From DAOUKH01 sp965261455 (lineage in GTDB: Bacteria > Chloroflexota > Dehalococcoidia > SHYB01), in the NCBI GenBank assembly GCA_965261455.1, contig OZ253453.1, positions 1,488,001 through 1,552,000 of the forward strand: a stretch of DNA of 64,000 bases, read 5' to 3'. Within the stretch, counting starts at the first letter, position 1. Each line of letters begins with the position of its first letter. Below are positions 35,534 to 43,384 of this stretch, piece after piece. The translations under genes were made by a program, and so were the position numbers. The notes beneath the pieces were generated by a model that did not search any database, was not told the DNA's origin, and saw nothing but the letters and a program-made list of their open reading frames with translations.

Positions 35534-35974
35534 TTGGTCAATAACTTCCAGAGGGTCGGATCAGTCTCGAACGCTCACGTGGGCCGCGCCTTCGAGACCG
35601 AGGCCGAGCGATACTTCCAAAACAACGAGGGGATATCGCTTCAAAGAGGCTATCCCGTAGAGGTCGGGGTTCCCGACAAGGACAAAAAGGAAAGGAAGTT
35701 CGACCTTGGCTCTGACGAGCCGCCTATCCTAGTCGAATGTAAGTCCCATCGGTGGACTACCGGCGGGAATGTGCCAAGCGCCAAGATGCACGCCTGGAAC
35801 GAGGCGATGTACTACTTCGCCCTCGCTCCGGCGCACTACCGTAAGGTTCTCTTCGTGTTGAGGGACTTCAGCGACAAGCATGGAGAAACCTTGGCGGAGT
35901 ACTATCGCAGAATCTACGCTCACTTGATCCCTGACGGTGTGGAGATCGTGGAGCATACCCCTAAGCCTAACTAA
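35534..35974 (+). CDS. PD-(D/E)xK-like nuclease (putative)
   Basis: A 146-residue protein. KFDLGSDEPPILVECKSHRW gives Asp57 and Glu68-Cys-Lys70, the order of a PD-(D/E)xK active site, with an acidic helix before it (FETEAERYFQ, Glu21/Glu23). The rest (NVPSAKMHAWNEAMYYF) fits restriction-endonuclease-like proteins. It starts with TTG behind GGGAGGG. It could be a stand-alone nuclease of the accessory islet. No methylase is adjacent. Confidence 0.6.
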   Translation: MVNNFQRVGSVSNAHVGRAFETEAERYFQNNEGISLQRGYPVEVGVPDKDKKERKFDLGSDEPPILVECKSHRWTTGGNVPSAKMHAWNEAMYYFALAPAHYRKVLFVLRDFSDKHGETLAEYYRRIYAHLIPDGVEIVEHTPKPN

Positions 35975-36044
35975 GTCCCTCAGAAGGGGTTTGGTGGGCG
36001 TCGATGGGGCTTGGGGGCAATTCCCCACTAGTCTAGCCGTTGAG

Positions 36045-36125
36045 GATCCCTCGCCTCGATCTTCTCCGTTGGGAGAAGAGGCCGGAAGGACGCCCGTGCG
36101 CCTGCGGCGCGTGCCCCTGTTCCTA
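36045..36125. repeat. Intergenic repeat fragments
   Basis: CCTCGCCTCGATCTTCTCC(G)TTGGGAGAAGAGGCCGGA, a relative of the element at 8665 and 54434, then GCGCCTGCGGCGCGTGCCC, the start of the composite repeat. Confidence 0.65.
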
Positions 36126-36193
36126 CCATGAGGAAGTTACACGGAGCGGCGGGCCGATCCCGGTCTGTTTCTCCACGCTACCCCACACTACGA

Positions 36194-36859
36194 CTAGAGA
36201 AGAGACTCGCACGGAATGCCATCCCCATCGCGGTCGAGCCCATGGGGATCCCTCTCTGGGCCACCGGCGGCTCTGTAGAACGCCATTGCCTCAGCCCAGG
36301 TAGCAAAATCGTCGCAATCGCGATCAGGACCATTCGGGTCAAACCGGAGGTTCAGCGTGGCCCGCGGGGTCGCCGACGGCGTGGCCCGCGGGGTCGCCGT
36401 CGGCGTGGCCGTAGGGGTCGCCGTCGGCGTGGCCGTAGGAGTCGCCGTCGGCGTGGCCGTAGGAGTCGCCGTCGGCGCGGCCGTAGGAGTCGCCGTCGGC
36501 GTGGCCGTGGGCGTCGCCGTCGGTGTGGCCATAGGAGTCGCCGTCGGTGTGGCCATAGGAGTCGCCGTCGGTGTCGGCGCGGGGGTCGCTGTCGGTGTCG
36601 GCGCGGGGGTCGCTGTCGGTGTCGGCATGGGGATCGCCGTCGGTGTGGCCGTGGGGATCGCCGTCGGTGTGGCCGTGGGTGTCGCCGGCGGTGTGGCCGT
36701 AGGAGTCGCCGTCGGTGTCGGCGCGGGGGTCGCCGTCGGTATGGCCGTAGGAGTCACCGTCGGTGTGGGCGCGGGCGCGGAACAGCCGACGACCAAGACA
36801 GTGGCCAGCATCACCGTTATTAGGGCGGGGTGGGGCATGGGGCGCCGTTTACTATACAT
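36194..36859 (-). CDS. Lipoprotein with TPTA repeat stalk and Excalibur domain
   Basis: A 221-residue lipoprotein. After KRR and a hydrophobic stretch comes VLVVGC (lipobox), then ~130 residues of (A)TPTATPT repeats, then a C-terminal Excalibur domain: DRDCDDFATWAEAMAFYRAAGGPERDPHGLDRDGDGIPCESL. The DxDxDG loop (DRDGDGIPCE) binds calcium in the family; two Cys form a disulfide. Likely displays a Ca-binding domain away from the cell. The start at 36859 is chosen for its basic n-region; 36838 is possible. Confidence 0.72.
   Translation of the reverse strand: MYSKRRPMPHPALITVMLATVLVVGCSAPAPTPTVTPTAIPTATPAPTPTATPTATPPATPTATPTAIPTATPTAIPMPTPTATPAPTPTATPAPTPTATPMATPTATPMATPTATPTATPTATPTAAPTATPTATPTATPTATPTATPTATPTATPRATPSATPRATLNLRFDPNGPDRDCDDFATWAEAMAFYRAAGGPERDPHGLDRDGDGIPCESLL
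36360..36775. repeat. 24-bp minisatellite coding for the TPTA stalk
   Basis: About 17 units of 24 bases (type GTCGCCGTCGGCGTGGCCGT plus AGGA) with scattered synonymous and conservative changes. It makes long false reading frames on both strands. Confidence 0.9.
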
Positions 36860-36917
36860 AGGGTCACTAGAAGTTGGACCGCCGAGCGCCTTGAGGGAAG
36901 GGGCTCTGGTTGTTGGG

Positions 36918-37075
36918 CGGTCCTTCACGTGGGTCCCTCTCCCGCTGGGAGAGGAGGCCGGAGCGGCGCGTTTAGCGCACCAGCGCGCCCGTTGGGCGCG
37001 TGCCCTCTTTCAGTTTCCCCCAGAGGGGGAAAGGTCGGAGGTGCTCCCCCAGAGGGGGGAGTTTAAGGCGGCCGC
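36918..37075. repeat. Composite palindromic repeat
   Basis: GCGCGCCCGTTGGGCGCG hairpin, then CCCTCTTTCAGTTTCCCCC with GGGGGAAAGG, then CTCCCCCAGAGGGGGGAG and TTTAAGGC. The TTTCCCCC/GGGGGAAA arms differ from the TCTCCCCC/GGGGGAGA arms elsewhere by paired changes. Confidence 0.78.
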
Positions 37076-38088
37076 TACCGCGGCGCGCAGCCGCGAATCG
37101 CTTCCTTAAACTGGCGCTTGGCTTCTTCGCGGCTGACGGGGATGCCGGGCGGCGTGCGGAGGGAGAGCATGGGGAGGGTGACGCCGGCTTCGCGGAAGCG
37201 GTTGAGCTGCTCGCGGGCTTCGTCGGGGCCGCCGACGATGCCGAAGGTCTCGATGAGGGCTTCGGGGACGAGGTTGGCGGCTTCCTCGTACTTGCCCTCG
37301 CCCCAGGCGGCGCGGACCACGGCGACCTCCTCGGCGAAGCCCGCCTCCTCCATCATCATGCGGTAGCGGGGCAGCATGTAGGCCTTGAAGGCGGCGCGGT
37401 GGCGCATGCGGGCGCGGGCGGTCTGGTCGTCGTCGCTGACGTAGGTGGGGATCATCTGGGCGAGGTCGACGTCGCCGGGGGCCTTGCCGGCGCGCGCGGC
37501 GCCGGTGTCGACCCAGCCGCGGGCGAGGCGGGCCTTGTCGACGGTGTGCCACGTCGTCATGACACCCTCGCCGATCTCGCCGGCGATCTTGGTCATCTTC
37601 TCCTGCACGGAGGCGACGTAGACGGGAATCTCGGGCCGGAAGGGCTCGAACCAGAGCTCGTACTCTTCGATGCTGATCTGCTCGCCCTGGTAGGAGACGC
37701 GCCCCTCTCGGAGCAACTGGCGGGCGATGTCGACGGCGTCGCGGAGGCGCCGTATGGGGCTGCCGTAGGGGAGCCCGTGCATGGGGCCGACCTGGGCCTT
37801 GTGGTCGGAGCCGACGCCGAGGATGAAGCGGCCCTTGGAGAAGTAGTCGACGGTGGCGGCGGCCATGCCGATGATAGGGGCGCTGCGCACGAAGACGCTG
37901 GTGATGCAGGTGCCGAGCTGGATGCGCTCGGTCGCGAGGGCGCAGGCGGTGAGGACGGAGAACTGGTCGCCGCAGCGGCCCTCGGCCATCCAGGCGGACT
38001 CGTAGCCGAGCTCCTCGGCATACTGGGCGCATTCGACGAAGTCGGGCGGGGCCATGTCGCCTAGAAAGGCTACGCCTATTCGCTCCAT
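37075..38088 (-). CDS. Luciferase-like flavin/F420-dependent monooxygenase (1)
   Basis: A 337-residue LLM-class oxidoreductase. The TIM-barrel marks are AEELGYESAWMAEG, LGTCITSVFVRSAPIIGMAAATVD, GRFILGVGSDHK and VYVASVQEKMTKIAGEIGEGVMTT. It would use FMNH2 or F420 to oxidise an organic substrate. GGAGG five bases before the ATG. It lies at the downstream end of the catabolic operon, separated from the cysteine hydrolase gene by a 289-base repeat zone. Stop lies against a repeat. Confidence 0.9.
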   Translation of the reverse strand: MERIGVAFLGDMAPPDFVECAQYAEELGYESAWMAEGRCGDQFSVLTACALATERIQLGTCITSVFVRSAPIIGMAAATVDYFSKGRFILGVGSDHKAQVGPMHGLPYGSPIRRLRDAVDIARQLLREGRVSYQGEQISIEEYELWFEPFRPEIPVYVASVQEKMTKIAGEIGEGVMTTWHTVDKARLARGWVDTGAARAGKAPGDVDLAQMIPTYVSDDDQTARARMRHRAAFKAYMLPRYRMMMEEAGFAEEVAVVRAAWGEGKYEEAANLVPEALIETFGIVGGPDEAREQLNRFREAGVTLPMLSLRTPPGIPVSREEAKRQFKEAIRGCAPR

Positions 38089-38109
38089 TTCGACCTCCTA
38101 GGGGTGTTT

Positions 38110-38360
38110 GGGGTTGGCGCGCCCTGCGGGCGCGGGCCCTCTCTCAGTCTCTCCCAGGGGGAGAGAGGTTTAAGGTAGCTCCTCCAGAGGGGGAGAGGGG
38201 GAAGACCCCGCGCCGCCTCCCTTTCCCAAGGCCCTAGGGCGGCGCTCTTTCCCTCGACGGAGTTTTGCAAAGGTCTCCGGGGGGAGAAGAGGCCGGAAGG
38301 CGAGTCGTGACTCGCCCCTACGGGAGGGGAGTGGATTCCCGCTTTCGCGGGAATGACGGG
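38110..38360. repeat. Array of palindromic repeats
   Basis: GCGCGCCCTGCGGGCGCG, CTCTCAGTCTCTCCC with GGGAGAGAGG and TTTAAGG, TTTGCAAAGGTCTCC, the palindrome GGCGAGTCGTGACTCGCC with tail CCTACGGGAGGGG, and GGATTCCCGCTTTCGCGGGA. Fills the gap between the two genes. Confidence 0.8.
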
Positions 38361-38377
38361 TGCGGGTGGGGGAGAGG

Positions 38378-39019
38378 TTATTTCGGCACCTGTTCCAAGA
38401 CGGCGATGATTTCGTCGGTGGGGATCACGGCGCCGAAGCCGTATTCGACGGTTTGGAGGGTGGCTTGGTGGCGGGCTCTGTCGACGGAGGCGACGGCGTC
38501 GGCGGCTAGGACGATGTGGAAGTCGTGGAAGAAGCCGTCGCGGAGGGTGGACTCGACGCACATCTCGGTGGTCACGCCGCAGATGATGAGGGTGCGGACG
38601 CCCCGCTCGCGGAGGAGTTGTTCAAGCTCGGTGCCGTAGAAGGCGGAGTAGCGGTTCTTGGAGATGACGATGTCGGAGGGCTCGACGGTGAGCCGGGAGT
38701 CGAACGCGGCGTCCCACGTGCCGGCGGCCATGCCGCCGACCTCGCGCAGGGCGGGGTAGAGCTCGACGAGGAGGCCGCCGTCGGAGTAGTCGGGGCGAAA
38801 CTCGTACTGGCTGAAGACGATGGGAATGCCGGCGGCGCGGGAGGCGGCGATGAGGCGCTGGACGGGTTCGACCGTGGTCTTCAGGTCGGAGATGTCGAGG
38901 CCGACCTTGGCCATGGAGCCTTCGTCGGCGAGGCAGGAGTTCTGCATGTCGACGACGATGAGGGCGGCGTCTGGTCCGATGCGTCCCCCGGCCGAGACCG
39001 ATTCTTCCGTGGTCGTCAT
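38378..39019 (-). CDS. Cysteine hydrolase (isochorismatase-like family)
   Basis: A 213-residue hydrolase. The catalytic triad is visible: Asp24 (VVDMQN), Lys121 (SKNRYSAF) and Cys154 (TTEMCVEST), with the cis-peptide GVTTEMC. Relatives cleave isochorismate, nicotinamide or N-carbamoyl amides. The start at 39019 follows GGAGGAGGGGG; the longer frame to 39034 lacks support. Lies 14 bases after the monooxygenase gene, inside the catabolic operon, so an amide or carbamoyl intermediate is plausible. Confidence 0.88.
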   Translation of the reverse strand: MTTTEESVSAGGRIGPDAALIVVDMQNSCLADEGSMAKVGLDISDLKTTVEPVQRLIAASRAAGIPIVFSQYEFRPDYSDGGLLVELYPALREVGGMAAGTWDAAFDSRLTVEPSDIVISKNRYSAFYGTELEQLLRERGVRTLIICGVTTEMCVESTLRDGFFHDFHIVLAADAVASVDRARHQATLQTVEYGFGAVIPTDEIIAVLEQVPK

Positions 39020-39033
39020 GGCCCCCTCCTCCA

Positions 39034-40065
39034 TCAGCCTTTCAAGTCCGTTAGCAGCCTGGCGAGCAGCCTGTTCTCTTCGTCAACGTCGAGGGCGGGC
39101 CTGAGTAGTGTAAAGCACACTTCCTCGACCAAGCCCTCGTAGCGCTCCCTGGCCATTGCGCCGACCTCGTCGTAGGGGCCGACGACGGCGAAGGCGTCGA
39201 GCATGTCGTCGGTCACGCCCTTGGCCACGACGTCGAGGGGGTTGTCGCGGGCCGCTTCCTGGAGGCCCTTGTGCTCCTCGCTCCAGCCGTGGGCGGCGAA
39301 GACTTGGCGGTAGACGTCGCTGTAGGAGGCGTAGAAGGCGACGGTGGCGCGGGCCTGCTCGCGGACGGCGCGGACCTCCTGGACTGTCCGGCCGAAGGCG
39401 ACGGTGCCGCCGCAGTTGACGCGCAGGTCGGCGCGGGTGCGGCCGTTCTGGCGCGCGCCGGCGTCGAGCTCCGGCAAGGCGATCTCAGCGGCGTACTTGG
39501 GGCTGTTGAAGGTCTGGATCTGGAAGCCGTCGGCGATTTCGCCGGCGAGGCGGGTGTTGCGGGGATTCGCCGCGCCGAGGTAGATGGGCGGCTTGCCGTG
39601 GTCGAAGCGGCCGGGATGGAAGGCGGGCGGCATCAAGGTGATGGGATAGTAGTCGCCGCGGTAGTCGAGCGGCTCGCCCTTCTCCCAGGCGCCCCAGACG
39701 GCCCGCACCGCCGCCACGTAGTCGCGGAGCCGCGGGGTCACCGGCGAGAACGGCGAGGCGTACCGCTGCTCGACGTGCACCTTGGACTGGGTGACCAGTC
39801 CAAGCTTGAAGCGGCCTTTGGAAAGCTGTTGCAGGTCCCAGGCGGTGTAGGCGACGACCGTCGGGCTGCGGGGGAAGGCGATGGCGGCTCGCGTCTCGAG
39901 CTTGAGGCGGTTGGTCGCGGTCGCGGCGACGGCGAGGGAGAGGAAGCTATCGTGGTTCAGGTCGTAGGAGGAGTAGCCGTCGAAGCCGAGCGCTTCGGCG
40001 CGGCTGGCCTCCTCGGCGACGCTTCCAAGGTCGGCGGTCTCCTGGCGAAAGTAGACTTCGAGCAT
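39034..40065 (-). CDS. Luciferase-like flavin/F420-dependent monooxygenase (2)
   Basis: A 343-residue LLM-class enzyme, of the TIGR03617-like F420 branch. Marks are AEALGFDGYSSYDLNHDSFL, LETRAAIAFPRSPTVVAYTAWDLQ, GRFKLGLVTQSKVHVEQRY and PIYLGAANPRNTRLAGEIADGF. Only distantly similar to the other one at 37075. It starts three bases after the CoA-transferase stop (translation coupled) and belongs to the catabolic operon. Confidence 0.88.
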   Translation of the reverse strand: MLEVYFRQETADLGSVAEEASRAEALGFDGYSSYDLNHDSFLSLAVAATATNRLKLETRAAIAFPRSPTVVAYTAWDLQQLSKGRFKLGLVTQSKVHVEQRYASPFSPVTPRLRDYVAAVRAVWGAWEKGEPLDYRGDYYPITLMPPAFHPGRFDHGKPPIYLGAANPRNTRLAGEIADGFQIQTFNSPKYAAEIALPELDAGARQNGRTRADLRVNCGGTVAFGRTVQEVRAVREQARATVAFYASYSDVYRQVFAAHGWSEEHKGLQEAARDNPLDVVAKGVTDDMLDAFAVVGPYDEVGAMARERYEGLVEEVCFTLLRPALDVDEENRLLARLLTDLKG

Positions 40066-40068
40066 AGG

Positions 40069-41310
40069 TTAGTCCTCAGACGATGCCGCGCTATCGGAGG
40101 CGATAACGATGCCGCGGCGCACCAGATCGTCGATCTCCCCCCGGTCCATCTGCAAGAGGTCTCCCAGGACGTGGCGGGTGTGCTCGCCGAGCAGGGGGGC
40201 CGGGGAGAACTCCGTGGGGCGTTGGCCGTCGATGCGCCAGGCGGTCGTGCCCATGGGGCGGGGGCCGACCTCGGGGTGGTCGACGCTGGCGACGAAGCCG
40301 CGGTCGACCAGGTGTTCGTCGGTGAGCAGGTCGTCGGAGTCTAGGACTTCGGTCGCGGCGACACCGGCTCGCTGCAGCTTGTCGGCGAGGGGGGCGGCGT
40401 CCTCGTTGCGTGTCCACTCCTCGATCAGGGACTCCAGGGCCTCGACGTTGGCGCAGCGGTCGGCGGCGGTGGCGAAGCGGGGGTCGTTGCGCCAGCCGGG
40501 ACGGCCGGCGACCTCGCAGAGGGCCGCCCAGGCTTCCTCGCCGTCGACGGAGATGGCGATCCATCGCTGGTCGCCGCGGCAGACGTAGACGCCGTGGGGG
40601 GCCTGGGTAGCATGGCGGTTGCCGACGGCCTCCGGCTCGACGCCGTGGAGGCTATAGTCCGCCATCGCCTGCGGGATGAAGGTAGTAAAGGACTCGGTCA
40701 TGGAGGTCTCGACGGCCTGGCCTTGGCCGGTCCTGGCGCGGTGGCGCACGGCTTCGAGCACGCCGAGGAGGGAGTAGCAGCCGCCGATGAAGTCGGGGGG
40801 GAAGCCGCCGAGGATGCGGGGGGGGCCCGCCGGATAGGCGGTGGTGGCGGCGACGCCGCTGAACAGATTGACGACGCTGTGGAATCCGGCGAAGTTCTTG
40901 AGCGGGCCGGTGCGTCCGAAGGCGGCGACGGAGAGGTAGACGACGTCGGGCCTGACGCGGCGGATGTCGTCGTAGGCTAGGCCGAGCTTGTCGGCGACGC
41001 CGGTGGTGAAGTTCTCGACGACGACGTCGCTGATCGCGGCGAGTCTCTTGGCGACGGCGAGCCCTTCGGGGAGGCCGATGTCGAGGACGAGGCTGCGCTT
41101 GTTGGTGTTCATCATGTTGAATCCGCCGCTGCGGTTGATGCCGCGCACGCCCTCGGCGTAGGGGGGCAGGATGCGGACGGACTGGAGGTGGGGATTCTCG
41201 ACGAGGATGACCTCGGCGCCCAGCCATCCGAGCACCTGGGTGACGTAGGGCACGGCGATCATCTGGCCGAAGTCGAGCACGCGGAGACCTTGGAGCGGCG
41301 GCGGCCTCAT
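40069..41310 (-). CDS. CaiB/BaiF family CoA-transferase (subunit 1)
   Basis: A 413-residue class III CoA-transferase. N-terminal VLDFGQMIAVPYVTQVLGWLGAEVILVE and MNTNKRSLVLDI are family marks; the catalytic Asp is Asp173 (FPPDFIGG). It moves CoA between carboxylic acids. The frame is open to 41601, but the start overlapping the upstream CaiB stop (ATGA at 41307-41310) gives the right N-terminus. It probably forms a heterodimer with the next gene, as in BbsEF-type enzymes. Confidence 0.9.
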   Translation of the reverse strand: MRPPPLQGLRVLDFGQMIAVPYVTQVLGWLGAEVILVENPHLQSVRILPPYAEGVRGINRSGGFNMMNTNKRSLVLDIGLPEGLAVAKRLAAISDVVVENFTTGVADKLGLAYDDIRRVRPDVVYLSVAAFGRTGPLKNFAGFHSVVNLFSGVAATTAYPAGPPRILGGFPPDFIGGCYSLLGVLEAVRHRARTGQGQAVETSMTESFTTFIPQAMADYSLHGVEPEAVGNRHATQAPHGVYVCRGDQRWIAISVDGEEAWAALCEVAGRPGWRNDPRFATAADRCANVEALESLIEEWTRNEDAAPLADKLQRAGVAATEVLDSDDLLTDEHLVDRGFVASVDHPEVGPRPMGTTAWRIDGQRPTEFSPAPLLGEHTRHVLGDLLQMDRGEIDDLVRRGIVIASDSAASSED

Positions 41311-42503
41311 GCCTTCCCTCCTCCCTCCGGCTTGCCGAGGAGGTCGCGGACGAGCTCGGCGGTGTGCTGCCCGACGGCGGGCCAGGGGGAGGGGTCCTTC
41401 CACGGCGTCCGGCTCATGCGCACGGAGAAGCCGGGGAGCTGGAGCTCTTTGCCGCCCGGCGCCTGCCAGGTTCGCAGGTAGCCGCGCTCTTGTACGTGCT
41501 CGTGGCGCATCATGTCTCCGACGCCGTAGGCCGGGAAGCTGGGCACGCGGTTCTGATGAGCCAGGCTCGCGATCTCCTCGCCGGTGTGCAGCATGGCCCA
41601 TTCGGCGATAAGCGGCCCGAGCACGTCCCAGTTGAGGGCGCGCTCGGCGCCGGTGTTGAAGACCTCTAGGTCGCCCCAGTCGGGGCTTCCCATGGTCTTG
41701 ACCAGCCCCCGCCAGTGATGATCGAGGAAGGCGGCGAGGACGACGTAGCCGTCGCGGCAGGGGAGGTAGGCGTTGGGCTGGGCGCCGGCCACGACGGGAT
41801 CGCGGGTCTTGGACTCGTGATAGGAGGCGTGTGCGACCTCCCAGGTCATGATCGCGGCGATGGACTCCTGGGCGCTGACGTCGACCTCCGCGCCCGCGCC
41901 GTCGAAGGCCCGCATGGCGAGCGCGACCATCGTCGCCGTCGCCGCCTGGAGTCCGGCCATCATCTCGCCCATGGGTGTGTTGGCACGAATCGGCGGCTCC
42001 CCGTAGGGGTCCGCCGGCAGGTCGGGTACGCCGGGGCTGGCGTAGGCGAGCCCGCCCGATGCCACGGCGATGAGGTCGTCGCCCGCGTAGCGGCGCTTGG
42101 GCCCGGTGAGTCCGAAGGGCGTGATGGCGGTGACGATCAAGGAGGGGTTGACGCTCCGGAGGCGGTCGTGGCGCAGACCGAGGCGTTCGAGGTCGGGCAG
42201 GGGAAGGTTGACGACGAGGACGTCGGAGATCGCCAAGAGCTCGTCCAGCGTGCAGCGGTCGGCGGGGTCGTTGAGGTCGAGGGCCGCGCCGCGCTTGTTC
42301 CAGTTGAGGTAGGCGAAGAGTGCGCTCCAGTCAGGATCGGGTTCCGCGCCGGGGAAGGGGCCGAGGCGGCGGGCGGTGTCGCCGGAGGGGGGTTCGATCT
42401 TGATCACGTCGGCACCGGCGTCGGCGAGCAGGCGCGCGGCGTAGGGGCCGGAGACGTGGTCGCCGACCTCGATGACGCGGATGTCGGAGAGGGCGCCGGT
42501 CAT
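41307..42503 (-). CDS. CaiB/BaiF family CoA-transferase (subunit 2)
   Basis: A 398-residue homologue of the neighbouring CoA-transferase, sharing the IEVGDHVSGPYAARLLADAGADVIKIE N-terminus and LNWNKRGAALDLND. At the place of the catalytic Asp it has Glu180 (TPMGEMMAG), so it may be a structural partner or act with Glu. Stop overlaps the start of subunit 1. A 59-base gap separates it from the upstream hydrolase gene. Confidence 0.88.
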   Translation of the reverse strand: MTGALSDIRVIEVGDHVSGPYAARLLADAGADVIKIEPPSGDTARRLGPFPGAEPDPDWSALFAYLNWNKRGAALDLNDPADRCTLDELLAISDVLVVNLPLPDLERLGLRHDRLRSVNPSLIVTAITPFGLTGPKRRYAGDDLIAVASGGLAYASPGVPDLPADPYGEPPIRANTPMGEMMAGLQAATATMVALAMRAFDGAGAEVDVSAQESIAAIMTWEVAHASYHESKTRDPVVAGAQPNAYLPCRDGYVVLAAFLDHHWRGLVKTMGSPDWGDLEVFNTGAERALNWDVLGPLIAEWAMLHTGEEIASLAHQNRVPSFPAYGVGDMMRHEHVQERGYLRTWQAPGGKELQLPGFSVRMSRTPWKDPSPWPAVGQHTAELVRDLLGKPEGGGKA

Positions 42504-42562
42504 GAGGCTTGGAGGGTCTTCGGCATGGGTTGTTCTTTCTGCGGTTGCTGCCGGAAGCGGGG

Positions 42563-43384
42563 CTAGGCCGGGGGCAGGTAGCCGACGCGGGTGAGGAAGC
42601 GAAAGACCTCTTGGGCGAACTCTTCGGGGCGGCGGGCGGGGAATTGGCCGTGGGGGCCTTCGACGATGTGTCCCTCAGCGCCGGGGGTGAGCGCGACGGA
42701 GGGCTCGTTCTTGTTCCGCAGCATGTCGCCTTCGCTGGTGAGAAAGAGGGTGGGACAGCGCACCGAGGGCAAGGCCCGTTCGAGGCGGTAGAGGAAGGCG
42801 GCGCGGTAGCCCCAGTGGTAGCGGGTCCCGGTGCGGAGGAACTCGGTGGTGGCCAAGTCGAAGAGCCAGGGCGGGGTATCGTCGCCCCAGATGTTTCGGT
42901 AGCGGTCCCACAGCCAGGTCAGGTGCTCACCCTTGGGTTCGATCTCAAAGGTGGGGATGTAGTTTTCCAGCCAGTCCCGACCCTCTTCCTCACCGAATAG
43001 CGGAGAGCCGATCATGATGAGCGCTCGGACTCTGTCGGGTTGGCTCACCGCCATCTGGGCCGCGATGCCTCCGCCGGTATGGTTGCCCACAAGGGCGACG
43101 TCTTCCAGTCCAAGCGTGTCGAGGAACAGCGTCAAACGCTCGGCGTATTCCTCGATCGTGGGGGGTTCGGGCGGCGGCTCGGAGGCGCCGTAGCCTGGGG
43201 TATCGGGAGCTATCGCCCTGGCGCGCTGGCCGAGGAAGGGCAAGCTTGGCTCGTAGATCCTTCCCGAGATCGGGCTTTCGTGGAGCAGCACGATCGCCGG
43301 GCCGCTTCCCGCTTCCCGGTAGTGGACTTGTCCCAGCGGAGTGTCAGCGTAGCCGAAGCGCATGCGGGGCCCTTCCGCGGTCAC
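42563..43384 (-). CDS. Alpha/beta hydrolase-fold protein with atypical nucleophile elbow
   Basis: A 273-residue protein with the fold's marks: YREAGSGPAIVLLHESP, DTPGYGASEPP and VALVGNHTGGGIA. At the nucleophile place of G-x-S-x-G it has His102 (G-N-H-T-G), so a standard Ser hydrolase mechanism is unlikely unless Thr103 serves. A late His (GPHGQFP) is present. GTG start overlaps the bicupin stop (GTGA), coupling the two. Part of the catabolic operon. Confidence 0.82.
   Translation of the reverse strand: MTAEGPRMRFGYADTPLGQVHYREAGSGPAIVLLHESPISGRIYEPSLPFLGQRARAIAPDTPGYGASEPPPEPPTIEEYAERLTLFLDTLGLEDVALVGNHTGGGIAAQMAVSQPDRVRALIMIGSPLFGEEEGRDWLENYIPTFEIEPKGEHLTWLWDRYRNIWGDDTPPWLFDLATTEFLRTGTRYHWGYRAAFLYRLERALPSVRCPTLFLTSEGDMLRNKNEPSVALTPGAEGHIVEGPHGQFPARRPEEFAQEVFRFLTRVGYLPPA

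Noticed and set aside
36357..37109. Long plus-strand frame of GVAVGVAV repeats.
   Set aside because: It is the reverse of the 24-bp minisatellite in the Excalibur lipoprotein gene, which has signal peptide and a real end domain.
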